DNA of 64,000 nucleotides from Streptomyces sp. HSG2 (GTDB lineage Bacteria; Actinomycetota; Actinomycetes; Streptomycetales; Streptomycetaceae): positions 1,360,501 to 1,424,500 of the forward strand of contig NZ_CP066801.1 of the NCBI RefSeq assembly GCF_016598575.1. The letters are read 5' to 3'. The notes beneath the pieces are model-generated. The model ran no database searches. It worked only from the letters and a program-made list of their open reading frames with translations, and had not been told where the DNA came from. Of this stretch, positions 1-7,618 are shown one piece after another; the first letter of the stretch is position 1, and every line of letters starts with the position of its first letter. The position numbers and the translations under genes are program-made.

Positions 1-1056
1 CAGCCGGTTCACCCCGCGTGCCCCGGGCGGGGCCGTCTCCACGCCCAGGGCCGCGCGGTCGAGCAACCGGGTCAGCACGGCGGCCTTCCGAGGCCCTCGG
101 ACACCCAGCGCGGCGACCGGGTCGGCCTCGGGGTCCCCGACCACGTCGATCAGCCGGACGACGGTGTCCTCGCGTTGGAAGACCGTGCCGCGGAAGACCG
201 GGTCGGCGGGGTCCGCCGCCGCGATCTCGTCCTGCCTGGCGAGCAGCCGCGCCAGCGCCGTCCCGCAACCCGGCCGGGCCGGGTAGTGCAGCGCGTGGCG
301 GGTCAGTCCGGCCGGTTCCGGTCCGCCGCGGGCCACGTGGTGCACCGGCGGCATGGCGGCGCGCGCGAAGAAGTCGCGTGCGGAGTCCGGGTCGGTGAGG
401 TCGCGGTGGCGTTCGAGATAGGGGTTGATCGCCTCCTCGACGGCCCGCACCTCGGGCCGGCGCGAGACGTGGCGCAGCGCCTTCGTCAGGTCGCCCTCCA
501 CCTCGACGGTCCGCACGACCCGGTTGCCGTGCATGAACAGGGTGGTGCGGCGCAGTCTGGTGCTCTCGTCGACACGGGCCTCCGGCGGCGCGTAGCCGGC
601 CAGGATCTCCGCGACCTTGGACTCGGAGCCGGGCGTGACCGTGAAGGTCAGGGCGTGTCGGACGACTCCGTCGCCGACCCGGACGGCCGTCTGGAGTCCG
701 CCGGTCTCCGTGTGGGCGACGCCGGTCTCGCGGACGACGCCGTAGCGCGTCGCCCGCAGGTCCCGGACGCACTCCCGCAACGGCCCGACGGTCTCCAGGT
801 GTTCCTCGCTGTTGACCCAGGCGAGGTAGGGCGGTGCGGCGACCCACTCACTGGTGATGAGCCACTGTCGGGGATCGTCGGCGGACTGGCACAGCTGGTC
901 GCCGAGGTGGCCGGGGACCGACGCGACCTGACCGCGCATCCGCTCGTACGCGTCCAGGAACTTATGCTCGGTGCCTTCGTGGAGGTCGACGACGAGGAGG
1001 ACGCGCACCCTGGACCCGTCGAACGCGGACTGGCAGATGGCGGGCGAAGTGGTCAT
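1..1056 (-). CDS. SchA/CurD-like protein with N-terminal ABM domain (C-terminus beyond window)
   Basis: Not a complete gene: 352 codons are visible from the ATG at 1056 and the frame is still open at base 1. An upstream GAAGGAAGGG fits as ribosome binding site. Residues about 17-105 look like an antibiotic-biosynthesis-monooxygenase (ABM) ferredoxin-like domain (RVRVLLVVDLHEGTEHKFLD, then WLITSEW). The rest resembles the SchA/CurD family found in type II polyketide spore-pigment clusters such as whiE. Family members are accessory proteins of aromatic polyketide assembly whose exact reaction is poorly defined. The family assignment is from recognition of the sequence; membership of a pigment or polyketide cluster to the left of the window is inference. 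Confidence 0.75.
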   Translation of the reverse strand, partial: MTTSPAICQSAFDGSRVRVLLVVDLHEGTEHKFLDAYERMRGQVASVPGHLGDQLCQSADDPRQWLITSEWVAAPPYLAWVNSEEHLETVGPLRECVRDLRATRYGVVRETGVAHTETGGLQTAVRVGDGVVRHALTFTVTPGSESKVAEILAGYAPPEARVDESTRLRRTTLFMHGNRVVRTVEVEGDLTKALRHVSRRPEVRAVEEAINPYLERHRDLTDPDSARDFFARAAMPPVHHVARGGPEPAGLTRHALHYPARPGCGTALARLLARQDEIAAADPADPVFRGTVFQREDTVVRLIDVVGDPEADPVAALGVRGPRKAAVLTRLLDRAALGVETAPPGARGVNRL

Positions 1057-1423
1057 CCGGCGGACCCTTCCTTCGCGGAGGCTGACGGCCGCCGCCCGAG
1101 TCCCGCTGCGCGGACACGGGTTCCGGCCCTGTGCCCTCATCGTGGGTCAGCACCTCGGGGTCCGCGAGCCGCGCGAGCCAAAGGGGGGAGGGCTCGCGAG
1201 GTGGTCGCCGGCCCCGGCCGCGACGGCGGCCGAAGGGCCCGCCCTCGGCGCCCCGGCGCCGCCGGACGCGGGGCGCGCCGCCGGCTCCCCGGGCCTGGGG
1301 ACCGAGGAGATCCCCGGGGAGCCGGCGTCCGATCGGCGGGGAGGGTCTCAGTCGGCTCTACCGTCTTGATCGGGTTGATCGAGCCATTCGTAGGGTTGGG
1401 TCGCCCAGGGGTGCCGGGTGTGG
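1057..1423. other. Intergenic region, no gene seen
   Basis: This 367-base GC-rich stretch lies between the end of the thiamine-binding-type gene and the start of the SchA/CurD-like gene, both on the minus strand. It should hold the promoter of the latter. I see no convincing coding sequence or strong terminator. Confidence 0.5.
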
Positions 1424-1726
1424 CTATCGGTCGGCTGCGAGGAGGCGTTCCACCGTCTCCACCTTGGTCCGCAGCCCGTCCGTGACGCCGGGGCGGATGT
1501 CGGCCTTCAGAACCAGGGAGACCCGGGGTGCCCGGGCCTCGACCGCGGCGACGGCCCGGCGCACGACGTCCATGACCTCGTCCCAGGAATCGCCCTCCAC
1601 GGAGGTGAACATGGCGTCCGTGCGGTGGGGCAGACCGGACTCGCGGACCACCCGTACGGCCTCCGCCACGTACTCCCCCACCTCTTCGCCGACGCCCAGC
1701 GGCGTCACGGAGAAGGCGACGATCAC
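1424..1726 (-). CDS. MTH1187-family thiamine-binding-type protein
   Basis: A 100-residue protein beginning [11 protein letters not shown] and containing the family pattern of conserved SVTPLG...VGEYVAEAV near the N-terminus and [21 protein letters not shown] in the middle. This is the small ferredoxin-like PF01910 fold (MTH1187/YkoF type) thought to bind thiamine or related ligands in the cytoplasm. The GTG start overlaps the stop codon of the upstream DUF3817 gene as GTGA, so the two are translationally coupled. Length is normal for the family. The family call is firm; the physiological ligand in this organism is not shown by the sequence. Confidence 0.85.
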   Translation of the reverse strand: MIVAFSVTPLGVGEEVGEYVAEAVRVVRESGLPHRTDAMFTSVEGDSWDEVMDVVRRAVAAVEARAPRVSLVLKADIRPGVTDGLRTKVETVERLLAADR

Positions 1727-2067
1727 GCGCCCACCACCTTCTCCCGCCCCGGCCGGGCGGCGACGACGGCCGCCTCGGCCTCGCGGCGCAGCCGTCGGTC
1801 GGCGTAGAAGCCGCCCGCCGGCAGGAGCGAGAGGACGAAGTACCCGGCGGCGGTCGGCAGCGACCACTTGGCACGGTTCCAGGCGTCCGCCCAGAAGAGC
1901 ACGTAGAGCACGAAGAGCAGGCCGTGCACCATGCCCATCACCGGCACCGCGTCGAACTCGGTGGTGCGGCGGAGCACCGAGCAGACGAGGAGCAGCAGGA
2001 AGGAGATCGCCTCGGGCGCCGAGACCAGGCGGAGTCGGCGGAGGGAGCTTGCGGTCTTGAGGTCCAC
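1723..2067 (-). CDS. DUF3817 family integral membrane protein
   Basis: A 114-residue protein with three hydrophobic segments (about residues 18-35, 44-62 and 70-88), the conserved [12 protein letters not shown] motif and a [14 protein letters not shown] end typical of DUF3817. The GTG start at 2067 follows AAGG with suitable spacing. It is the first gene of a two-gene minus-strand operon with the thiamine-binding-type protein. DUF3817 proteins are small bacterial inner-membrane proteins of unknown function, so no activity is assigned. Confidence 0.85.
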   Translation of the reverse strand: MDLKTASSLRRLRLVSAPEAISFLLLLVCSVLRRTTEFDAVPVMGMVHGLLFVLYVLFWADAWNRAKWSLPTAAGYFVLSLLPAGGFYADRRLRREAEAAVVAARPGREKVVGA

Positions 2068-2209
2068 GCGGGCACCTTCGGTGAGAGTCGAGATCTTCTT
2101 GTGAACGCGCGCACAAGCGCCCCGTCATTGTGGCAAACACCTCGACGCGCCGGGCGCGGGGGTCGGCAGGCCCTGTCGGGACGGCGTCGCGGCGGATACC
2201 TTTCGCTGC

Positions 2210-2848
2210 GTGGCGATGTTCCGACTTCAGAACAGCAAGGTGCTCGCCGTCGAGATGGCCGGGGATTCCGTGAGAGCGAAGAACGGCTCGATGGTGGCGT
2301 ACGACGGCGAGATGGACTTCAAGAAGCTGACCGGGGGCGGTGACGGGATCCGCGGCATGGTGACCCGCCGACTGACGGGCGAGCAGATGACGGTCATGGA
2401 GGTGAAGGGGAGCGGGACCTGCTGGTTCGCCGACCGGGCGACGGAGATCACCGTGGTGACGCTGGGAGGCGAGAAGCTGTGCGTCGAGGCGGGCAACCTG
2501 CTCGCGACGGACGGAGGGCTCCGTACCGGCACCGAGTTCACCGGGCTGCGGGGCGCCTCCCAGGGCAACGGCCTGTTCACCACGACCGTGGAGGGCCGGG
2601 GGCAGGTGGCGATCACCTCCGACGGCCCGGCGGTGGTCCTGCGGGTGAGCGACGCCTACCCGCTGACCGTCGACCCGGGCGCGTACGTGGCGCACCAGGG
2701 GAGATTGCGGCAGTCCTTCCAGTCGGGCGTGACGTTCCGCACCGTGCTGGGCGAGGGCGGCGGCGAGGCCTTCCAGATCCGCTTCGAGGGCGAGGGCCTG
2801 GTGTACGTGCAGCCGAGCGAGCGGCTGACCCCGGCGGGAGACGTGTGA
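2210..2848 (+). CDS. AIM24 family protein (first of three)
   Basis: A 212-residue AIM24-family protein (PF01987; double-psi/beta-sandwich-like fold). Recognisable family features are SKVLAVEM near the start, [13 protein letters not shown], the GSGTCWFAD segment, and [22 protein letters not shown] at the end. The GTG at 2210 and the ATG at 2216 are both possible starts. There is no good ribosome binding site, so a leaderless transcript is possible. It is followed one base after its stop by a second paralogue, forming an operon. Bacterial AIM24 proteins have no settled function; the name comes from a yeast mitochondrial inner-membrane protein affecting cristae organisation. Confidence 0.85.
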   Translation: MAMFRLQNSKVLAVEMAGDSVRAKNGSMVAYDGEMDFKKLTGGGDGIRGMVTRRLTGEQMTVMEVKGSGTCWFADRATEITVVTLGGEKLCVEAGNLLATDGGLRTGTEFTGLRGASQGNGLFTTTVEGRGQVAITSDGPAVVLRVSDAYPLTVDPGAYVAHQGRLRQSFQSGVTFRTVLGEGGGEAFQIRFEGEGLVYVQPSERLTPAGDV

Positions 2849-2849
2849 G

Positions 2850-3500
2850 ATGGCCTTCCGAGAGATCAATTCGAAGATGGTGGAAGCGACCGTCGCGCCG
2901 GACCGGCGCCTGTTCAGCCAGCGCGGCGCGATGCTGGCCTACACCGGTGAGGTGTCCTTCACCCCGTCCGTGACAGGCGGCCAGGGGGGTCTGATGTCGA
3001 TGATCGGACGTCGGGTGGCCGACGAGGACACCCCGCTGATGACCGTGGAGGGATCGGGCACCGTGCTCTTCGGGCACGGCGGCCACCATGTACAGGTGAT
3101 CGAGTTGTCCGGCGACACCCTGTACGTCGAGGCGGATCGCCTGCTGGCCTTCGAGGGGACGCTGGAGCAGGGCACGGTGTTCCTGGGCTCGCAGGGCGGC
3201 GTCATGGGCATGGTGCGCGGCCAGGTCAGCGGCCAGGGGCTCTTCACGACCCGCCTGAGGGGCCGCGGTTCGGTGGCGGTGATGGCCCACGGTGGCGTCT
3301 TCGAGGTCCCGATCACACCGGGCCGACCGGTCCACGTCGACCCGCAGGCCTACGTCGCCCACCACGGCGACGTGCGCAACCGGCTCTCCACGGCTCTGGG
3401 TTGGCGCGACATGGTGGGCCGGGGATCGGGTGAGGCATTCCAACTGGAACTCAGCGGCGACGGGGCGGTCTACGTCCAGGCCTCGGAGGAGAAGCTTTGA
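2850..3500 (+). CDS. AIM24 family protein (second of three)
   Basis: A 216-residue paralogue of the preceding gene, with the same layout: [34 protein letters not shown], and [19 protein letters not shown] near the C-terminus. The ATG at 2850 is one base after the stop of gene 1 with an upstream GGGAG inside it, so it is tightly coupled. The stop codon TGA at 3498-3500 abuts the right end of a transposable element, so the coding sequence is intact but the downstream operon is interrupted. Function is unknown beyond family membership. Confidence 0.85.
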   Translation: MAFREINSKMVEATVAPDRRLFSQRGAMLAYTGEVSFTPSVTGGQGGLMSMIGRRVADEDTPLMTVEGSGTVLFGHGGHHVQVIELSGDTLYVEADRLLAFEGTLEQGTVFLGSQGGVMGMVRGQVSGQGLFTTRLRGRGSVAVMAHGGVFEVPITPGRPVHVDPQAYVAHHGDVRNRLSTALGWRDMVGRGSGEAFQLELSGDGAVYVQASEEKL

Positions 3501-3506
3501 CATCCT

Positions 3507-3526
3507 CCCCGCCCTAAAGGACGGGG
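3507..3526 (-). repeat. Right-end hairpin of the TnpB element
   Basis: CCCCGCCC and GGACGGGG can pair around TAAA with one mismatch. It lies at the end of tnpB (whose stop is at 3514) and continues to the element boundary. In IS605-type elements this is the position of the omega-RNA scaffold whose 3' extension becomes the guide; that role here is inferred. Confidence 0.6.
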
Positions 3527-4761
3527 ATTCCTGGCTCACGTTGGCTGGGGACCAGCGGTCCGCCGGCTCTTACACGATCGACACCAGCCGGGTTGAGACC
3601 AGCCCGGATGAGCATCACGCGGGCGGAGTTCTTGTCCCTGGGGGATACGACTGCGCACGCGGTGCAGGTGTAGGTACGTTCGGAAAGAGGAAGTGCGTGC
3701 TTGGTTCTCGCTCCGCACGCCGCGCAGTCCATCGTGGTGTGTGCGGGATGCACGAGATGGATGTCCCGTGCGTGTTTGCGGCCCATCTCGATCAGGGCCG
3801 TCTTGGTGACGCCGATCGCCGCGTCGGCGGCTTTGCGGGCCACGGTGGTCTCGGCGAGGAACTTCGGGCGGAAGTCCTCGACGGCGATCGCGTCGTGGTC
3901 GCGGACCACGGACTTGGCCCACTTACGGGCGGTGTCCTGGCGTTGCCGGGCCACCTTCTTGTGCACCTTCGCGGTCTGCCGCCGCGCCTGCCGGTAGCCG
4001 TTGGAGGCCGCCTGCCCGCGCGCGGGGCGGCGGCGGGCCGTCATCCGCTGGTAGTGGGCGAGGCGCCGCGCGGCTTTCTCGCCGTGTTCGGCGTGGGGGA
4101 GGTCGTGGGCGTCGGACGTGGTGGTGGCGGTCTCCCCGACGCCCCAGTCCACGCCGAGCACCCGGCCCGTTGCCGGGAGCGGCCGCACCTGGGTCGCGAC
4201 GACGAACGACGCGTACCAGTGCCCCAAGGAGTCCTGGTGGACACGCACCGAGGTGGGTGCGGCCGGGAGATCGCGGGACCAGACGACCGTCAGGACGATG
4301 CCGCCCGCCACGTGCAGGCGGCCGTCCTTGAGGCGGAAGCCGCGCTGCGTGTAGTTCAGCGTGGGCAGCGCGTCCCGCTTCCGCTTGATACGGGGCATCC
4401 CGGCACGCTGCCGCATCGGCAGCTTCGCCTTGATGTCCTTGAGTGCCTTTGTGCGGGACTTGGCGAAATCGCGGATGGTCTGCTGCTGCGGCACCGACGC
4501 GCCCTCACGCAGCCACGACATGGCGTTGCGGGCCTCGGTCAGCATCTTGTCCAGCTGCGCCGGACCGCACGTCACCTTGTCGTCCGGGTTGGCGCGGTTC
4601 CCGGCGTGGACCTTGCGGGACACGGCCACGCACTCGTTCCACACCCACCGGCAGCGCGCCCACTCGGCCGCCAGACCAGCGCGGGCGGTCGACGACACAC
4701 GAAGCCGGTAGGTGTACCGGGCATGCCCGGCATCCCTCTGCCGCACCCCTGGCGTCGTCAT
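3514..4761 (-). CDS. tnpB: TnpB family RNA-guided endonuclease (transposon-encoded)
   Basis: A 415-residue TnpB. The split RuvC catalytic residues are all present: D205 in GVDWG, E295 in AVEDF and D376 in SPRDKNSAR. The zinc ribbon is complete (C346/C349 and C366/C369). The N-terminal helical domain is present, so the protein looks full length and catalytically competent. TnpB proteins cut DNA guided by an omega-RNA made from the element's end and help the transposon persist. No TnpA is encoded beside it. The start ATG lies 6 bases after a TACGAT box, suggesting leaderless expression. It is transcribed away from a small RHH gene only 14 bases upstream. Confidence 0.9.
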   Translation of the reverse strand: MTTPGVRQRDAGHARYTYRLRVSSTARAGLAAEWARCRWVWNECVAVSRKVHAGNRANPDDKVTCGPAQLDKMLTEARNAMSWLREGASVPQQQTIRDFAKSRTKALKDIKAKLPMRQRAGMPRIKRKRDALPTLNYTQRGFRLKDGRLHVAGGIVLTVVWSRDLPAAPTSVRVHQDSLGHWYASFVVATQVRPLPATGRVLGVDWGVGETATTTSDAHDLPHAEHGEKAARRLAHYQRMTARRRPARGQAASNGYRQARRQTAKVHKKVARQRQDTARKWAKSVVRDHDAIAVEDFRPKFLAETTVARKAADAAIGVTKTALIEMGRKHARDIHLVHPAHTTMDCAACGARTKHALPLSERTYTCTACAVVSPRDKNSARVMLIRAGLNPAGVDRVRAGGPLVPSQREPGIPVL

Positions 4762-4775
4762 GGCATTATCGTAGC
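4762..4775. promoter_or_regulatory. 14-base divergent start region between tnpB and the RHH gene
   Basis: Only 14 bases separate the two divergent ATG codons. On the minus strand TACGAT is followed by six bases and the tnpB ATG, the spacing of a leaderless -10 element. The plus strand reads TATCGT just before the RHH ATG. Any regulator bound here would affect both genes. Assigned from spacing and resemblance only. Confidence 0.4.
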
Positions 4776-4934
4776 ATGGAACCTGAGAAGCGGATCTCTC
4801 TCCGCCTGCCCGCTGACCCGCATGAACGCCTCGTCGAGAAGGCCCGGACCGACCGACGGTCCCTCAACTCCGAGATCGTCCACCTACTTGAGGCCGCCCT
4901 CGACCCGGTGGGTGGAGACAACCAATCGCCCTGA
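4776..4934 (+). CDS. Arc-type ribbon-helix-helix DNA-binding protein
   Basis: A 52-residue protein with the beta-strand sequence KRISLRLPADPHERLVEKA followed by two helices around RRSLNSEIVHLLEAAL, the Arc/MetJ-type ribbon-helix-helix signature (alternating polar/hydrophobic strand, then a conserved SLNSEIV turn). Such proteins bind operator DNA as dimers. It lies inside the transposable element, head to head with tnpB 14 bases away, so it may repress tnpB or itself; that is inference. No toxin partner follows it, so an antitoxin role is less likely. Confidence 0.75.
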   Translation: MEPEKRISLRLPADPHERLVEKARTDRRSLNSEIVHLLEAALDPVGGDNQSP

Positions 4935-4982
4935 CGGCGATTGCTCTATTCCGTGCCCCGCTACGCGGGAGCTTCGATTCCT

Positions 4983-5002
4983 CCCCGGCCCGAAGACCGG
5001 GG
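4983..5002 (-). repeat. Left-end hairpin of the TnpB element
   Basis: CCCCGG and CCGGGG can pair around an eight-base loop. GATTCCT precedes it and also occurs beside the right-end hairpin, in keeping with subterminal recognition structures of IS200/IS605 elements. Confidence 0.5.
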
Positions 5003-5021
5003 CATCCTCGAAGGAGAACCG

Positions 5022-5798
5022 GTGAGCGGTACCGTCCACGACCCCTCGACCCTGCCGGCCGACGACAACGTCGACGACTACACCTTCTGCGTGGAGCTGT
5101 CGGGGAGCCCCTGGTTCCTGCAGAAGGGCAAGATGATCGCCTACTACGGCTCGGTCCGGTTCGACGGCATCGGGTACGGACCGCTGGAGGGGTTGGTCCG
5201 CTCGGCCTTCCACTCGCCGTTGCACGCGAGCGACTGGGTGGTGGCCGAGGGCCAGGGCCGGATGCTCCTCGCCGACCGCGCCTTCGACGTGAACTCCTTC
5301 GACCTGGAGGACGGGAATCTCACCGTTCGCTCCGGCAACCTGCTCGCCTTTCAGCCAAGTCTGAGACTGAAGCAGTCGATCGTTCCGGGATTCCTCACCC
5401 TGCTCGGAACCGGCAAGTTCGTGGCGGCGTCCAACGGTCCGGTGGTGTTCATGGAGCCGCCGATCCGGGTGGACCCGCAGGCACTCGTGGGGTGGGCCGA
5501 CTGCCCCTCGCCGTGTCATCACTACGACCACGGGTACGCGGCCGGGCTGCTGGGGGGCGTTCGCGCCCTCACTGGCCTGGGCGGGGCCTCCGGAGAGGAG
5601 CACCAGTTCGAGTTCTCCGGGGCGGGCACGGTGCTGCTCCAGTCGAGCGAGGCTCGGCTGCCCGAGCGGGTGACGGACGCCGCGCCGCTACGGTCGGGGG
5701 CACCCGACGGCACGACGGCGGGAGGGCACGGCGTGCCGAGCGGGGCACCGCGCCTTCCCGGACAGCTGGGAGACCTCCAGCGCCGCTTCGGGCTGTGA
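5022..5798 (+). CDS. AIM24 family protein (third of three)
   Basis: A 258-residue AIM24 paralogue starting at GTG 5022 after GAAGGAG, which lies just outside the transposable element. Family features include GKMIAYYGSVRF, EGQGRMLLADRA, LTVRSGNLLAF and EEHQFEFSGAGTVLLQSSE. It has a C-terminal extension of about 45 residues rich in Gly, Pro and Arg that the other two copies lack. Because the element sits upstream of its ribosome binding site, the gene is intact but may have lost read-through from genes 1 and 2. Function unknown. Confidence 0.85.
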   Translation: MSGTVHDPSTLPADDNVDDYTFCVELSGSPWFLQKGKMIAYYGSVRFDGIGYGPLEGLVRSAFHSPLHASDWVVAEGQGRMLLADRAFDVNSFDLEDGNLTVRSGNLLAFQPSLRLKQSIVPGFLTLLGTGKFVAASNGPVVFMEPPIRVDPQALVGWADCPSPCHHYDHGYAAGLLGGVRALTGLGGASGEEHQFEFSGAGTVLLQSSEARLPERVTDAAPLRSGAPDGTTAGGHGVPSGAPRLPGQLGDLQRRFGL

Positions 5799-5881
5799 GC
5801 GGTAGTCTGCGGAGTGTGACATCGAACGCGTGCGCACCGTCACGACAGCAAACCCGTTAGTTCGCCTTTCAACCTCTTAGG

Positions 5882-5893
5882 TAGACTTCATTC
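5882..5893 (+). promoter_or_regulatory. -10 promoter element of the marR gene (leaderless)
   Basis: TAGACT at 5882-5887 ends six bases before the ATG at 5894, so transcription would begin at or next to the start codon. The AT-richer run upstream (GTTAGTTCGCC...AACCTCTTAG) could hold a MarR operator for autoregulation, but no clean palindrome is visible. Confidence 0.5.
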
Positions 5894-6370
5894 ATGGAGA
5901 CCGAGACAGCCCCCCGCTGGCTGAACGACGCGGAGCAAGGTGCTTGGCGTACCAACCTGGAGGTCAACAGACTGTTGACCTACCAGCTCGAAAGGGACTT
6001 GCAGCCGTTCGGTCTGACCTTGAACGACTACGAGATCCTGGTGAACCTCTCCGAGTCGGAGGACTTCCGGATGCGGATGAGCGATCTCGCCTCCGCCACG
6101 CTCCAGTCGAAGAGCCGTCTCTCCCACCAGATCACCCGGATGGAGAACGCCGACCTCGTGCGGCGGGAGAACTGCGAGTCCGACCGCCGCGGGCTCTACG
6201 CGGTGCTCACCGACCACGGGATGGAGACCGTGCGGACGGTCGCGCCGCACCACGTGGCCTCCGTCCGCAGACACTTCGTCGACCTGCTCTCACCCGACGC
6301 GCTGGTCCACCTGGACAAGGCGCTGCGGCCGATCGCCGAACACCTCAGAGGGCAGCGCGGACGCCCCTGA
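5894..6370 (+). CDS. MarR family transcriptional regulator
   Basis: A 158-residue winged-helix protein. The conserved MarR core is visible: GLTLNDYEILVNLSES (helix before the HTH), MRMSDLASATLQSKSRLSHQ as helix-turn-helix with recognition helix, RMENADLVRRENCESDRRG as the wing with its DRRG, and a C-terminal dimerisation helix pair. Family members are dimeric repressors often released by small phenolic or lipophilic ligands. The gene is followed by a strong terminator and faces the convergent meaB. Its target is not evident; autoregulation is usual in the family. Confidence 0.9.
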   Translation: METETAPRWLNDAEQGAWRTNLEVNRLLTYQLERDLQPFGLTLNDYEILVNLSESEDFRMRMSDLASATLQSKSRLSHQITRMENADLVRRENCESDRRGLYAVLTDHGMETVRTVAPHHVASVRRHFVDLLSPDALVHLDKALRPIAEHLRGQRGRP

Positions 6371-6555
6371 CCAGGGCTGTCCGACAGACCGGCGAGCGGA
6401 CCCGACCAGGGTGCCGCCGACCGACCTCTCGCACCACGCCGCGCCCGACCCGGTCGCGGCGGCCCCGGGGGCGGACGACCCCGTCCCCCGTCCGATCCGC
6501 CCCGAGGCGCCGGGAACGCGGGCCCCCGCACGGGAGGCCCGCAGGCCCGTCCGCC

Positions 6556-6610
6556 CCGCTGGGGGCGGGCCCGAGGCGCCCCACACGGCGCCCGGGCCCG
6601 CCCCCAGCGG
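6556..6610. terminator. Bidirectional GC-rich hairpin between marR and meaB
   Basis: CCGCTGGGGGCGGGCCCG at about 6556-6574 is mirrored by CGGGCCCGCCCCCAGCGG at about 6593-6610. The 240-base gap between these convergent genes contains nothing else recognisable. Streptomyces terminators often lack a U tract. Confidence 0.6.
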
Positions 6611-7570
6611 TCAGTTCGCCGTCAGACCGACGATCAACTCGTCCGCGGCCCGGTAGGGGTCGAGTTCCCCGGCCACGATCCGCTCCGCCAGCGCCTCCAA
6701 GCGGCTCTCGCCGGGCAGGTCGCCGATCCGCCGGCGAAGCGAGGTCAACGCGATGGCCTCCACCTCGTGCGCGGCGCGCCTGAGCCGGCGCTCCGCCAGG
6801 ACCCCGTGCTCCTCCATCCAGGCGCGGTGCTTCTCCAGCGCCTCGACCACCTCGTCGACACCCTCCGCTCGCGCGGCCACCGTGCGGACGATGGGGGGAC
6901 GCCAGTCTCCTGGGCGTCGGGCCTCGCCGAGCCCCAGCATGTGGTTGAGTTCCCGGGCCGTCGCGTCGGCGCCGTCCCGGTCGGCCTTGTTCACCACGTA
7001 GACGTCGCCGATCTCCAGAATCCCGGCCTTGGCCGCCTGGATCCCGTCGCCCATCCCGGGCGCCAGCAACACCACCGAGGTGTCGGCCTGGGAGGCGATC
7101 TCCACCTCGGACTGCCCGACGCCGACCGTCTCGACCAGGATCACGTCGCACCCGGCCGCGTCCAGAACCCGGATGGCCTGCGGCGCGGCCCAGGCCAGAC
7201 CGCCCAGGTGCCCCCGGGTCGCCATGGAACGGATGTACACGCCGGGGTCGGAGGCGTGCTCGGACATCCGCACCCGGTCGCCAAGGAGCGCGCCTCCGGA
7301 GAACGGCGAGGACGGGTCGACGGCGAGGACGCCGACCCTCCGCCCCTGCCGTCGGTAGGCGGTCACCAGAGCGGAGGTGGAGGTGGACTTGCCGACGCCC
7401 GGCGACCCTGTCAGGCCCACCACGTAGGCTCCGCCGGTCAGCGGGGCGAGGGCCGCCATCACCTCCCTGAGCTGCGGGGACGCCCCCTCCACCAGGGAGA
7501 TGAGCCGGGCCACCGCCCTCGGCCGGCCCTCCCTGGCACGGGCCACGAGCGAGGAGACGTCCTGCGTCAC
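6611..7570 (-). CDS. meaB: Methylmalonyl-CoA mutase-associated GTPase MeaB
   Basis: A 319-residue G3E-type P-loop GTPase. The P-loop GSPGVGKS is at residues 55-62, the Walker B/switch region is GCDVILVETVGVGQSE, and NKAD supplies guanine recognition. MeaB acts as a chaperone of adenosylcobalamin-dependent methylmalonyl-CoA mutase, gating cofactor loading and protecting it from inactivation. The start is a GTG with AAGG upstream. It lies 48 bases after a thiolase in the same operon, and methylmalonyl-CoA epimerase is divergent upstream, which fits a role in propionate and odd-chain or ethylmalonyl-CoA metabolism. Confidence 0.93.
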   Translation of the reverse strand: MTQDVSSLVARAREGRPRAVARLISLVEGASPQLREVMAALAPLTGGAYVVGLTGSPGVGKSTSTSALVTAYRRQGRRVGVLAVDPSSPFSGGALLGDRVRMSEHASDPGVYIRSMATRGHLGGLAWAAPQAIRVLDAAGCDVILVETVGVGQSEVEIASQADTSVVLLAPGMGDGIQAAKAGILEIGDVYVVNKADRDGADATARELNHMLGLGEARRPGDWRPPIVRTVAARAEGVDEVVEALEKHRAWMEEHGVLAERRLRRAAHEVEAIALTSLRRRIGDLPGESRLEALAERIVAGELDPYRAADELIVGLTAN

Positions 7571-7618
7571 GACCTTGGTCCTCCGATCCGTTGCTTGTCT
7601 CCGACCATGCTCGGGGGC

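Larger units (their letters stand above)
3501..5009 (-). mobile_element. IS200/IS605-superfamily element (IS1341-like: TnpB, no TnpA)
   Basis: About 1.5 kb placed exactly between AIM24 genes 2 and 3. It contains a TnpB gene and a small RHH gene. GC-rich hairpins sit near both ends, and the same CATCCTC occurs at 3501-3507 and 5003-5009. There are no long terminal inverted repeats and no tyrosine (Y1) transposase, as in IS1341-type relatives that depend on a TnpA supplied elsewhere. The exact ends are inferred from the hairpins and from where the intact flanking genes stop and start. Confidence 0.75.

Noticed and set aside
3514..4761. TnpB-like nuclease-dead repressor (TldR) instead of active TnpB
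   Set aside because: All three RuvC acidic residues and the zinc-ribbon cysteines are present.
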